Positions 44,622 through 56,260 of a stretch of DNA of 64,000 bases are shown piece after piece. Source of the DNA: Cinnamomum chago (lineage: Eukaryota; Streptophyta; Magnoliopsida; Laurales; Lauraceae). Position numbers and translations under genes: made by a program. The first letter of the stretch is position 1, and each line of letters begins with the position of its first letter. The stretch is from assembly GCA_038049695.1 (NCBI GenBank), contig CP142452.1, forward strand, positions 33,096,501-33,160,500, given 5' to 3'. The notes under the pieces were generated by a model. It saw only the letters and a list, made by a program, of their open reading frames with translations. It had not been told where the DNA came from and did not search any database.

Positions 44622-45610
44622 TGTGTGGGGATAATTTCACAATACCCACGTGGGGATAATTTCACAATACCCACCATGCTCATCCCCGGTAAGAGTACCA
44701 GTTCGACACCTCGGCTCAACCCATCTTGCCCTAACGATACTAGGCGAAATTAGGGTTCCGAAGTCAGAATCGCGAACGGAACCCCATTCTGGAAAGGAAA
44801 CGACGAGATCTTCAAAATTCATTCCTATGCAATGGACTTTTTGTTTTTAGGCCGAATTCCATCAGTTAGGCCTCGAAAAAGGCACCTCGGCCAGATATCT
44901 CATCTCGGTCATCTGGGGCATCTCGGCCAGAGACAGCTCACTTCGGCCAGATAGCTCATCTCGGCCATATCGGCCAAAAACAACTCACTTCGGTCAGATA
45001 GCTCACCTCGACCAGACAGCTCACTTCGGCTACATAGCTCATCTCGGCCCAGCACTTCACCTCGGCTAAGTTCTCCATCTAGGCAGCAGTGTCAGCTGAC
45101 AAGACAGCCACGCTACAGTACGAACTGACAGATAGGATGGGCGTCGAACTGTCACATCCACCAGGGATCGAGGTATGGGCAGATGGGACATCCCCTTTTT
45201 CATCTACCTCCACTAAGGAAGCTTCCGGTTGAATTTATCCCCCTACATATACAGGCAAGAGGTAAATTCAAAGGAGGTATGTGTTGAGGCTCATACAGAA
45301 TACAGGGAGGTTCAGACACAGGGACCTCCCTTACTCTGAGTTCTCTCTTCTTCTCCACCTCACTTCACCCTTTGTTCAGTGCCGACATTAACTCAGCCAT
45401 CGGAGGGCCTTGCGCTGCCAGCAGCCAGGGTCCCTGACCGTTGCTTCTCCTCTCCTTTAAGGTTTCAGGCGTCTAATCCTTCTCCCAAAAGATTTCAGCA
45501 GCTCCACAAACCTCATCTGAGTCCCTGAAGCGGACAACCTCATATCGTCATTTGGATAAGTCCTCAAAGGCACCCCCTAAGCTTGTGAGTCGATATTTTT
45601 TGCACTTACA
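44622..45610 (+). repeat. Array LTR 3
   Basis: 989 bp, TGTGTGGGG to GCACTTACA, doubled leading block. The primer site after it is altered to TTTGCGCCGTCTG. Confidence 0.85.
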
Positions 45611-46894
45611 ATTTGCGCCGTCTGTGGGAAACGATACAAAAACGCCATGCCTCTGAGAGTTAAGAAGGGCGGAGAATCATCAAAGGCCTTACCACCGCCA
45701 CCACATTTGTTGCCAGAGCAATCGTCAGTCCCTCGCCAGAGGAGATCCCGGGCAAGATTTGGTCCAGCAGGTGTCGAGGGGCCTGTGTCTCAGTTAGGTT
45801 CGCCTTCAAGGGGGGTGACAGCACCTCCCAAGCAAAATAACCCTCAACTGAAGCAGCCCCGGCCAGACGATCTTCAACTGGAGCCTCCCGAGCGAAATAA
45901 AACTCTAGTGCTATCCAAAGTTGCCTCCGGAAGGCGCAGACGAGACACCAAGTTAGAGAGTTCGGACAGCTCTAGCTTGGTCAACACCAGTTCGGACAGC
46001 TCCAGTTCGGTTCCAACGCCAGCTGGGATAGCTCCAGTTCGGTTTCAACACCAGCTCGGACAACTCTAGTTCGGTTTCAACACCAGCTCGGACAGCCCCA
46101 GTTCGGTTTCAACACCAGCTCGGACAGCTCCAGTTCGGTTTCAACAACAGCTCGGACAGCTCCAGCTCGGTTACAACACCAACACGGACAGCTCCGGCTC
46201 GGTCCGCTCCAGTTCGGACAGCACCAGCTCGAACAGCTCCCGCTCGGATAGCACCAGCTCGGACAGCTCCAGCTCGGTCAACACAAGCTCGGCGGCACGA
46301 TCCTCTACCATCAGCCTTGGTGCAACTATTAGCAGCTCGGCGACTGTGCCCCACTAATGAGATCGCCTTCGGGTCGGTTTCTACACCCCAGGCATGAAGC
46401 CTTACGGCCTCTGATGAGATCACCTTCGGGTCGGTTTCTACACCACCCAGGCGTGAAGCCTTACGGCCACTGATGAGATCGCCTTCGGGTCGGTTTCTAC
46501 ACCACCCAGGCGTGAAGCCTTACGGATACTGATGAGATCGCCTTAGGGTCGGTATCTATACCACCACCCAGGCGTGACAGCTCCGGCTCTGTTTCAACAC
46601 CAGCTCGGACAGCTCCAGCTCGGATAGCTCTAGCTCGGTAAGCACCGGCCCGGCGGCACGATCCTCTACCGTCATCTTCAGCGGCACGGTCCTCTACAAT
46701 TAGCCTCGCTAGCAGCACTAGTTCGCTCTACAGTTTTAGCACGGTGGCATCACCGGCAAATTCAGTCAGAACGATCGCACGTCGCCAACCGACACCATGG
46801 TCTAATCTGCGCTCCAACTATTCAGAAAGCGCTCTCATCTTAGCTTCCGACTTCAAAGAGTTAGGACTCAAGAAGTCAGAAGCTGGGGGGCTAT
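45611..46894 (+). other. Array interior 3
   Basis: Primer-site region, ORF at 45647-46069, a 32-bp TTCGGTTTCAACACCAGCTC repeat block, 59-bp repeats (46350-46570) and a polypurine tract. No pol. Confidence 0.8.
45647..46069 (+). CDS. Pro/Arg- then Ser-rich element protein (interior 3)
   Basis: 140 codons. It starts MPLRVKKGGESSKALPPPP and, unlike interior 1, reads through RRRRDTKLESSDSSS into Ser/Thr-rich repeats (NTSSDSSSSVPTPAG), ending PVRFQHQLGQL. The tail is coded by a 32-bp repeat, so its frame rotates and length differs among copies. Function unknown. Confidence 0.45.
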   Translation: MPLRVKKGGESSKALPPPPHLLPEQSSVPRQRRSRARFGPAGVEGPVSQLGSPSRGVTAPPKQNNPQLKQPRPDDLQLEPPERNKTLVLSKVASGRRRRDTKLESSDSSSLVNTSSDSSSSVPTPAGIAPVRFQHQLGQL

Positions 46895-47865
46895 TGTCTG
46901 GGGATAATTTCACAATACCCACCGTGCTCATCTCCGGTAAGAGTAGCAGTTCGACACCTCGGCTCAACCCATCTCGCCCTAACGATACTAGGCGAAATTA
47001 GGGTTCCGGAGTCAGAATCGCGAACGAAACCCCATTCTGGAAAGGAAACGGCGAGATCTTCAAAATCCATTCCTATGCAATGGACTTTTTGTTTTTAGGC
47101 CGAATTTCATCATTTAGGCCTCGACAAAAGCACCTCGGCCAGACAGCTCACCTAGGCCAGATATCTCATCTCGGGCATCTCGGCCAGAGACAGCTCACTT
47201 CGGCCAGATAGCTCATCTCGGCCATCTCGGCCAGAGACAGCTCACTTCGGTCAGATAGCTCACCTCGGTCAGACAGCTGACTTCGGCTAGATAACTCATC
47301 TCGGCCCAGTACTTCACCTCGGCCAAGTTCTCCATCAAGGCAACAGTGTCAGATGACAAGACAGCCACGCTACAGTACGAACTGACAGATAGGATGGGCG
47401 CCGAACGGTCACATCCACCAGGGATCGAGGTATGGGCAGATGGGAGAACCCCTTTTTCACCTACCTCCACTAAGGAAGCTTCCGGTTGAACTTCTCCCCT
47501 ACATATACAGGCAAGTGGTAAACTCAAAGGAGGTATGTGTTGAGGCTCATACAGAATACAGGGAGGTTCAGACACAGGAACCTCCCTTACTCTGAGCTCT
47601 CTCTTCTTCTCCACCTCACTTCACCCTTTCCTCAGTGCCAGCACTAACTCAGCCGTCGGAGGGCTTTGCGCAGCCAGCAACCAGGGTCCCTGACCGTAGT
47701 TTCTCCTCTCCTTTCAGGTTTCAGGCGTCTAATCCTTCTCCCAAAAGCTTTCAACAGCTCCACAAACCTCATCTGAGTTTCTGAAGCGGACAACCTCATA
47801 TTGTCATTTGGATAAGTCCTCATAGGCACCCCTAAGCTTGTGAGTCGATATTTTTTGCACTTACA
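46895..47865 (+). repeat. Array LTR 4
   Basis: 971 bp, starts TGTCTGGGG (one change) with a single leading block and ends GCACTTACA. Confidence 0.85.
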
Positions 47866-49073
47866 ATTGGCGCCGTCTGTGGGAAACGATAAAAAACGCC
47901 ACGCCTCCGAGAGTTAAGACGGGCGGAGAATCATCAAACGCCTTACCACCGCCACCACTTTTGTTGCCAGAGCAACCGTCGATACCTCGCCAGAGGAGAT
48001 CCCGGGCAAGATTTGGTCCAGCAAGCGTAGAGGGGCCTGTATCTCAGTTAGGTTCGCCATTAAGGGGGGGGACAGCACCTCCCAGGTAAAATAACCTTCA
48101 ACTGAAGCAGCCCCTGCCAGACGATCTTCAACTGGAGCCTCCCATGCGAAATAAAACTCTAGTGCTATCCAAAGTTGCCTCTGGAAGGCACAGACAAGAC
48201 ACCAAGTTAGAGGGTTCGGACAGCTCCAGCACGGTCAACACCAGTTTGGACAGCTCCAGTTCGGTTTCAACACCAGCAGGGATAGCTCCAGTTCGGTTTC
48301 AACACCAGCTCGGACAGCTCCAGTTCGGTTTCAACAGCAGCTTGGACAGCCCCAGTTCGGTTTCAACACCAACTCGGTCAGCTCCAGTTCGGACAGCTCC
48401 AGCTCGGACAACTCTCGCTCGGATAGCACCAGCTCGGACAGCTCCAGCTCGGTCAGCAACGGCTCGGCGGCACGATCCTCTACCATCAGCCTCGCTGCAA
48501 CTATCAGCAGTTCGACGACTGCACCCCACTGATGAGATCGCCTTCAGGTCGGTTTCTACACCCCCCAGGCGTGAAGCCTTACGGCCACTGATGAGATCGC
48601 CTTCGGGGTCGGTTTCTACACCACCCAGGCGTGAAGCCTAACGGCCACTGATGAGATCGCCTTTGGGTTAGTTTCTACACCACCCAGGCGTGAAGCCTTA
48701 GGGATACTGATGAGATCGCCTTAGGGTCGGTATCTCTACCACCACCCAGTCGGGACGACTCTAGCTCGGTTTCAACACCAGCTCGGACAGCTCCAGCTCG
48801 GATAGCTCTAGCTCGGTAAGCACCGGCCCGGCGGCACGATCCTCTACCGTCATCCTCGGCGGCACGGTCCTCTACAATTAGCTTCGCTAGTAGCACCAGC
48901 TCGCTCAACAGTTTTAGCTCGGTGGTATCACCAACAAATTCAGTTAGAACAATCGCACGTCGCCAACCGACACCAAGGTCTAATCTGCGCACAAAAGTAT
49001 TCAGAAAGCCCTCTCATCTTAGCTTCCGACTTCAAAGAGTTAGGACTCAAGAAGTCAGAAGCTGGGGGGCTAT
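47866..49073 (+). other. Array interior 4, start codon lost
   Basis: The primer site is intact. The conserved ATG is ACG (47901), and the frame meets a TAA after TAPPR. A downstream frame (48144-48641, 165 codons) covers the Ser-rich repeat zone but is probably incidental. 59-bp repeats at 48520-48740. Confidence 0.75.
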
Positions 49074-50080
49074 TGTGTGGGGATGATTTCACAATACCCA
49101 CGTGGGGATAATTTCACAATACCCACCGTGCTCATCTCCGGTAAGTGAACCAGTTCGACACCACGGCTCAACCCATCTCGCCCTAACGATACTCGGGGAA
49201 ATTAGGGTTCCAAAGTCAAAATCGCGAATGGAACCCGATTCTGGAAAGGAAACGGCAAGATCTTCAAAATGCATTGCCATGCAATGGACTTTTTGTTTTT
49301 ATGCCGAATTTCATCATTTAGGCCTCGACAAAAGCACCTCGGCCAGATATCTCATCTCGGCCATCTCGAGCATCTCGGCCAGAGACAGCTCACTTCGGCC
49401 AGACAGCTCACTTCGGCCAGGGAGCTCATCTCGGCCATCTCGGCCAAAGACAGCTCACTCCGGTCAAATAGCTCACCTCGGCCAGACAACTTACTTTGGC
49501 TAGATAGCTCATCCCGGCCCAGTACTTTACCTCGGCCACGTTCTCCATCTGGGCAGCAGTGTCAGATGACACGACAGTCACACTGCAGTACGAACTGACA
49601 GATAGGATGGGCGCCGAACGGTCTCATCCACTAGGGATCGAGGTATGGGCAGATGGGACATCCCCTTTTTCACCTACCTCCACTAAGGAAGCTTCCAGTT
49701 CAACTTCTCCCCCAACATATACAGGCAACTGGTAAACTCAAAGGAGGTATGTGTTAAGGCTCATATAGAATACAGGGAGGTTCAGACACAGGGACCTCCC
49801 TTACTCTGAGCTCTCTCTTCTTCTCCACCTCACTTCACCCTCTGCTCAGTGCCAGCAATAACTCAGGCATCGGAGGGCCTTGCGCTGCCAGCAGCCAGGG
49901 TCCCTGACCGTTGCTTCTCCTCTCCTTTCAGGTTTTAGGCATCTGATCCTTCTCCCAAAAGCTTTCAACAGCTCCACAAAGCTCATCTGAGTCCCTGAAG
50001 TGGACAACCTCATATCGTCATTTAGATAAGTCCTCAAAGGCACCCCCTAAGCTTGTGAGTCGATAATTTTTGCACTTACA
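49074..50080 (+). repeat. Array LTR 5
   Basis: 1,007 bp with a doubled leading block and an intact primer site after it. Confidence 0.85.
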
Positions 50081-51587
50081 ATTGGCGCCGTCTGTGGGAA
50101 ACGAGACAAAAACACCATGCCTCCGAGAGTTAAGAAGGGCGAAGAATCATCAAACGCCTTACCACCACCACAACTTGTGTTGCCAGAGCAACCGTCGGTC
50201 CCTCGCCAAAGGAGATTGCGGGCAAGATCTGGTCCAGCCGGCGTCAAGGGGCCTGTGTCTCAGTTAGGTTCGCCTTTAAAGGGGGTGAGAACACCTCCCA
50301 AGCAAAATAACCTTCAATTGAAAAAGCCCCGGCCAAACGATCTTCAACTGGAGCCTCCCGGGTGAAATAAAACTCCAGTGATATCCAAAGTTGCCTCCGG
50401 AAGGCGCAGACGAGACACCAAGTTAGGGAGTTTGGACAGCTCCAACTCGGTCAACACCAGTTCGGACAGCTCCAGTTTGGTTTCAACACCAGCTCGGACA
50501 GCTCCAGTTCGGTTTCAACACCAGCTCGGACAGCTCCAGTTCGGACAAATCCAGTTCGGTTTTAACACCAGCTCGGACTGCTACAGTTCGGTTTCAACAC
50601 CACCTCGGACAACACCAGCTCGGATAGCTCCAGCTCGATTACAGCACCGGCTTGGACAACTCCAGCTCTGTCAGCACCAGTTCTGACAGCTCCAATTCTG
50701 TTTCAACACCAGCTCGGACAGCGCCAGCTCGGTCAACTCCAGTTCGGACAGCTCCAGATCGGATAGCTCCAGCTCGGATAGCACCGACTCGAACAGCTCC
50801 AGCTCGGTCAGCACCGGTTTGGCGGCACGATCCTCTACCATCAGCCTCGGTGGCACGATCCTCTACCGTCATCCTCGACGGCACGATCCTCTACCATCAT
50901 CCTCGGCGGCACGATCCTCTGCCATCAGCCTCGTTGCAACTATCAACAGTTCGGCGACTGCGCCCCACTGATGAGATCGCCTTCGGGTCCGTTTCTACAC
51001 CACCCAGGCGTGTAGCCTTACGGCCATTCATGAGATCACCTACCGTTCGGTTTCTACACCACCCAGGCGTGAAGCCTTACGGCCACTGATGAGATCGCCT
51101 TCGGGTCGGTTTCTACACCACCCAGGCGTGAAGCCGTACGACCACTAAAGAGATCGACTTCGGGTCCGTTTCTACACCACCCAGGCATGAAGCCTTACGG
51201 CCACTGATGAGATCGCCTTATGGTCGGTATCTCTACCACCACCGAGGCGTGATAGCTCCAGCTCAGTTTCAACACCAGCTCGGACAGCTCCAGCTCAGTT
51301 TCAACACCAGCTCGGACAGCTCCAGCTCGGTCAACACCTGCTCGGTGGCACGATCCTCTACCGTCATCCTCGGCGGCACGGTCCTCTACCATCAGCCTCG
51401 CTTGCAGCACCAGCTCGCTCATAAGTTTTAGCTCGGTTTCATCACCAGCACTTTCAGTCAGAACGATCGCACGTCGCCAACCGACACCAAGGTCTAATCT
51501 GCGCTCCAAAGTATTCAGAAAGCCCTCTCATCTTAGTTTCCGACTTCAAAGAGTTAGGACTCAAGAAGTCAGAAGCTGGGGGGCTAT
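50081..51587 (+). other. Array interior 5
   Basis: ORF 50117-50365 (MPPRVKKGEESSNALPPPQ, 82 codons, ended by TGA at GGTGAAATAA), long Ser-type repeats, five 59-bp repeats (about 50965-51240) and a polypurine tract. Confidence 0.8.
50117..50365 (+). CDS. Short element protein (interior 5)
   Basis: 82 codons with the same opening and QRRLRARSGPAGVKGPVSQLGSP core as interiors 1, 3 and 7. Premature stop after LQLEPPG. Function unknown. Confidence 0.4.
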   Translation: MPPRVKKGEESSNALPPPQLVLPEQPSVPRQRRLRARSGPAGVKGPVSQLGSPLKGVRTPPKQNNLQLKKPRPNDLQLEPPG

Positions 51588-52422
51588 TGTGTGGCGATAA
51601 TTTCACAATACCCACGTGGGGATAATTTCACAATACCCACCGTGCTCATCTCCGGTAAGAGAACCAGTTCGACACCACGGCTCAACCCATCTCGCCCTAA
51701 CGATACTCGGGGAAATTAGGGCTCCAGAGTAAGAATCGCGAACGGAACCCCATTCTGGAAAGGAAACGGCGAGATCTTCAAAATGCATTGCCATGCAATG
51801 GACTTTTTGTTTTTAGGCCGAATTTCATCATTTAGGCCTCGACAAAAGCACCTCGGCCATCTCGAGCATCTCGGCCAGAGACAGCTCACTTCGGCCAGAC
51901 AGCTCACTTCGGCCAGATAGCTCATCTCGGCCATCTCGGCCATCTCGGCCAGAGACAGCTCACTTCGGTCAGATAGCTCACCTCGGCCAGACAACTCACT
52001 TCGGCTAGATAGCTCATCTCGGCCCAGTACTTCACCTCGGCCAAGTTCTACATCTAGGCAGCAGTGTCAGATGACAAGACAGCCACGCTGCAGTACGAAC
52101 TGACAGATAGGATGGGCACCGAAAGGTCACATCCATTAAGGATCGAGGTATGGACAGATGGGACATCCCCTTTTTCACCTACCTCCACTAAGGAAGCTTC
52201 CGGTTGAACTTCTCCCCCTACATATACAGGTAAGAGGTAAACTCAAAGGTGGTATGTGTTGATGCTCATACCGAATACAGGGAGGTTCAGAGAGAGGGAC
52301 CTCCCATACTCTGAGCTCTCTCTTCTTCTCCACCTCTCTTCACCCTTTGATCAGTGCCATCACTAACTCAGGCGTCGTAGGGCACCCCCTAAGCTTGTGA
52401 GTCGATATTTTTTGCACTTACA
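51588..52422 (+). repeat. Array LTR 6, internally deleted
   Basis: 835 bp. About 165 bp of the R/U5 part are missing: GGCGTCGTAGGG joins CACCCCCTAAGC, so the GCTTCTCCTCTCCTTTCAGG block is absent. Doubled leading block. Confidence 0.85.
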
Positions 52423-53781
52423 ATTGGTGCCGTCTGTGGGATACGATACAAAAATGCCATGCCTCCGAGAGTTAAGAAGGGCGGAGAATCATCAAAGGCC
52501 TAACCACCGCCACCACTTGTGTTGCCAAGGCAACCGTCGGTCCCTCGCCAGAGGAGATCCAGGGCAAGATCTGGTGCAGCTGGCGTCGAGGGGCCTGTGT
52601 CTCAGTTAGGTTCGCCTTCAAGGTGGGTGACTGCACCTCCCAGGCAAACTAACCTTCAACTGAAGCAGCCCCGGCCAGACAATCTTCAGCTGGAGCCACC
52701 CAGGTGAAATAAAACTCCAGTGCTATCCAAATATGCCTCCGGAAGGCGCAGACGAGACACCAAGTTAGAAAGTTCAGACAGCTCCAGCTCGGTCAACACC
52801 AGTTCGGACAGCTCCAGTTCGGTTTCAACACCATCTTGGATAGCTCCAGTTCGGTTTCAACACCAGCTCGGACAGCTCCAGTTCGGTTTCAACACCAGCT
52901 CGGACAGCTACAGTTCGGTTTCAGCACCAGTTCGGACAGCTCCAGTTCGGTTTCAACACCAGCTCCGACAGGTCCAGCTCGGTTACAGCACCGGCTTGGA
53001 CAGCTCCAGCTCAGTCACCACTAGTTCGGACAGCTCCAGTTCTGGTTCAACACCAGCTCGGACAGCCCCACCTCGGATACAACACCAGCACAGACAGCTC
53101 CAGCTCGGTCAGCTCCAGCTCAGATAGCACCAGCTCGGACAACTCCAGCTCGGTCAGCACCGGTTCGGCGGCACAATCCTCTACCGTCAGCCTCGGTGGC
53201 ACGATCCTCTACCATCATCCTCGACGACACGATCCTCTACCATCATCCTCGGTGCCACGATCCTCTGCCATCAGCCTCGCTGCAACTATCAGCAGTTCGG
53301 CGACTGCGCCCCACTGAAGAGATCGCCTTCGGGTCCGTTTCTACACCACCCAGGCGTGAAGCCTTACGGCCATTGATGAGATCGCCTTCGGTTCGGTTTC
53401 TACACCACCCAGGCATGAAGCCTTACGGCCACTGATGAGATCGCCGTAGGGTCGGTATCTCTACCATCACCTAGGCGTGACAACTCCAGCTCGGACAGCT
53501 CCAGCTCGGATAGCTCCAGCTCGGTCAGCACCGGCTCGGCGGCTCGATCCTCTACCATCATCCTCGGAGGCAAGGTCCTCTACCATCAGCCTTGCTAGCA
53601 GCACCAGCTCGCTCAATAGTTTTAGCTCGGTGGCATCACCAGCAGTTTCAGTCAGAACGATCGTATGTCGCCAACCGACACCAAGGTCTAATCTACACTC
53701 CAAAGTATTCAGAAAGCCCTCTCATCTTAGCTTCCGACTTCAAAGAGTTAGGACTCAAGAAGTCAGAAGCTGGGGGGCTAT
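52423..53781 (+). other. Array interior 6, ORF broken
   Basis: The primer site is altered (TGGTGCCG). ATG at 52459 is followed by TAA after 14 codons (52501). Ser-type repeats, three 59-bp repeats (about 53315-53490), polypurine tract. Confidence 0.75.
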
Positions 53782-54751
53782 TGTGTGGGGATAATTTCAG
53801 AATACCCACGTGGGGATAATTTCACAATTCCCACCGTGCTCATCTCCGGTAAGAGTAGCAGTTCGACACCTCGGCTCAACCCATCTCGCCCAATCGATAC
53901 TAGGCGAAATTAGGGTTCCGGAGTCAGAATCACGAACAGAACCCCATTCTAGAAAAGAAACGGCGAGATCTTCAAAATCCATTTTATGCAGTGGACGTTT
54001 TGTTTTTAGGCCGAATTCCATCATTTAGGTTTCGAAAAAGGCACCTCGGCCAGACAGCTCACTTCGGCCAGATAGCACATCTCGGCCATCTCGGGCATCT
54101 CGGCCAGAGACAGCTCACTTCGGCCATCTCGGCCAGAGACAACTCACTTCGGTCAGATAGCTCACCTCGGCCAGACAGGTCACTTCGGCTAGATAGCTCA
54201 TCTCGGCCAAGTTCTCCATCTAGGCAGCAGTGTCAGATGACAAGACAGCCACGCTGCAGTATGAACTGACAGATAGGATGGGCGCCGAACGGTCACATTC
54301 ACCAAGGATCGAGGTATGGGTAGATGGGACATCCCCTTTTTCACCTACCTCCACTTAGGAAGCTTTCGGTTGAACTTCTCCCCCTACATATACAGGCAAG
54401 AGGTAAACTCAAAGGAGGTATGTGTTGAGGCTCATACAGAATACAGGGAGGTTCTGACACAGGGACCTCCCTTACTCTGACCTCTCTCTTCTTCTCCACC
54501 TCACTTCAGCCTTTGCTCAATGCCAGCACTAACTCAGGCGTCGGAGGGTCTTGCGCTGCCAGCAGCCAGGGTCCCTGACCGTTGCTTCTCCTCTCCTTTC
54601 AGGTTTCAGGCGTCTGATCCTTCTCCCAAAAGCTTCCAACAGCTCCACAAACCTCACTTGTGTCCCTGAAGCAGACAACCTCATATCGCCATTTGGATAA
54701 GTCCTCAAAGGCACCCCCTAAGCTTGTGAGTCGATATTTTTTGCACTTACA
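53782..54751 (+). repeat. Array LTR 7
   Basis: 970 bp with a doubled leading block. The primer site after it is degraded (TGGCGTCGTCTGTAG). Confidence 0.85.
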
Positions 54752-54787
54752 ATTGGCGTCGTCTGTAGAAAACGATACAAAAAAGCC

Positions 54788-55072
54788 ATGCCTCCGAGAG
54801 TTAAGAAGGGCGGAGAATCATCAAACGCCTTACCACCGCCACCACTTGTGTTGCCAGAGCAACCGTCTGTTCCTCGCCAGAGGAGATCCTGGGCAAGATC
54901 TGGTCCAGCAGGCGTCGAGGGGCCTGTGTCTCAGTTAGGTTCGCCTTCAAGGGGGGTGACAGCACCTCCCAGGCAAAATAACCTTCAACTGAAGCAGCCC
55001 CGGCAAGATTATCCTCAACTGGAGCCACCCAGGCGAAATAAAACTCCAGTGCTATCCAAAGTTGCCTCCTGA
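54788..55072 (+). CDS. Short element protein (interior 7)
   Basis: 94 codons, MPPRVKKGGESSNALPPPPLVLPEQ to TPVLSKVAS, ended by a TGA where interiors 3 and 6 read on to GRRRRDTK. Same unknown product as in interiors 1, 3 and 5. Confidence 0.4.
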   Translation: MPPRVKKGGESSNALPPPPLVLPEQPSVPRQRRSWARSGPAGVEGPVSQLGSPSRGVTAPPRQNNLQLKQPRQDYPQLEPPRRNKTPVLSKVAS

Positions 55073-55659
55073 AGGCGCAGACGAGACACCAAGTTAGAGA
55101 GTTCGGACAGCTCCAGCTCGGTCAACACCAGTTCGGACAACTTCAGTTCGGTTTCAACACCAGCTCGGACAGCTCCAGTTTGGTTTCAACACCAGCTCAT
55201 ACAGCTCCAGTTCGGTGTCAACACCAGCTCGGACAGCTCCAGTTCGGTTTCAACAACAGCTCGGACAACTCCAACTCGGTTACAGCACCAGCTCGGTTAG
55301 AGCACCAGCTCAGACAACTCCAGCTCAGTCAGCACCAGTGCGGAAAGCTCCAGTTCGGTTTCAACACCAGCTCGGACAGCTCCAGCTCGATTACAGCACC
55401 AGCACGGACAACTCAAGATCTGTTAGCTCCAGTTCGGACAGCTCCAACTCGGACAACTCCCACTCGGATAGCACTAGCTCGGACAGCTCCAGCTCGGTCA
55501 GCACCGGCTCGGCGGCACGATCCTCTACTAACAGCCTCGGTGGCACGATCGTCTACCGTCATCCTCGACGACACGATCCTCTACCATCATCCTCGACGGC
55601 ACGATCCTCTACCATCAGCCTCGCTGCAACTATCAGTAGTTCGGCGACTGCGCCCCACT

Positions 55660-55940
55660 AATGAGATCGCCTTTGGGTCGGTTTCTACACCACCCAGGCG
55701 TGAAGCCTTACGGCCACTGATGAGATCGCCTTCGGGTCGGTTTCTACACCACCCAGGCGTGAAGCCTTTCGGCCACTGATGAGATCGCCTTCGGGTCGGT
55801 TTCTACACCACCCAGGCGTGAAGCCTTACGGCCACTGATGAGATCGCCTTCGGGTCAGTTTCTACACCACCCAGGCGTGAAGCCTTACGGCCACTGATGA
55901 GATCGCCTTAGGGTCGGTATCTCTACCACCACCCAGGCGT
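55660..55940. repeat. 59-bp tandem repeat, longest block
   Basis: Unit TGATGAGATCGCCTTCGGGTC...GGCGTGAAGCCTTACGGCCAC repeats at exactly 59 bases five times here. Equivalent blocks of three to five units stand near the 3' end of every complete interior, just before the CACCCAGGCGTGACAGCTCC zone. Confidence 0.85.
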
Positions 55941-56260
55941 GACAGCTCCAGCTCGGTTTCAACACCAGCTCGGACAGCTCCAGCTCGGATTGCTCCAGCT
56001 CGGTCAGCACCAGCTCGGCGGCTCGATCCTCTACCGTCATCCTCGGCAGCACGATCCTCTACCATCAGCCTCGCTAGCAACACCAGCTCGCTCAACAGTT
56101 TTAGCTCGGTGGCATCACCAGCAATTTCAGTCAGAACGATCGCACGTCGCCAACCGACACCAAGGTCTAATCTGCGCTCCAAAGTATTCAAAAAGCCCTC
56201 TCATCTTAGCTTCCGACTTCAAAGAGTTAGGACTCAAGAAGTCGGAAGCTGGGGGGCTAT

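Larger units (their letters stand above)
54752..56260 (+). other. Array interior 7
   Basis: ORF 54788-55072, the longest Ser-type repeat zone (to about 55530), then five 59-bp repeats with starts near 55660, 55718, 55777, 55836 and 55895, then a polypurine tract. Confidence 0.8.
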
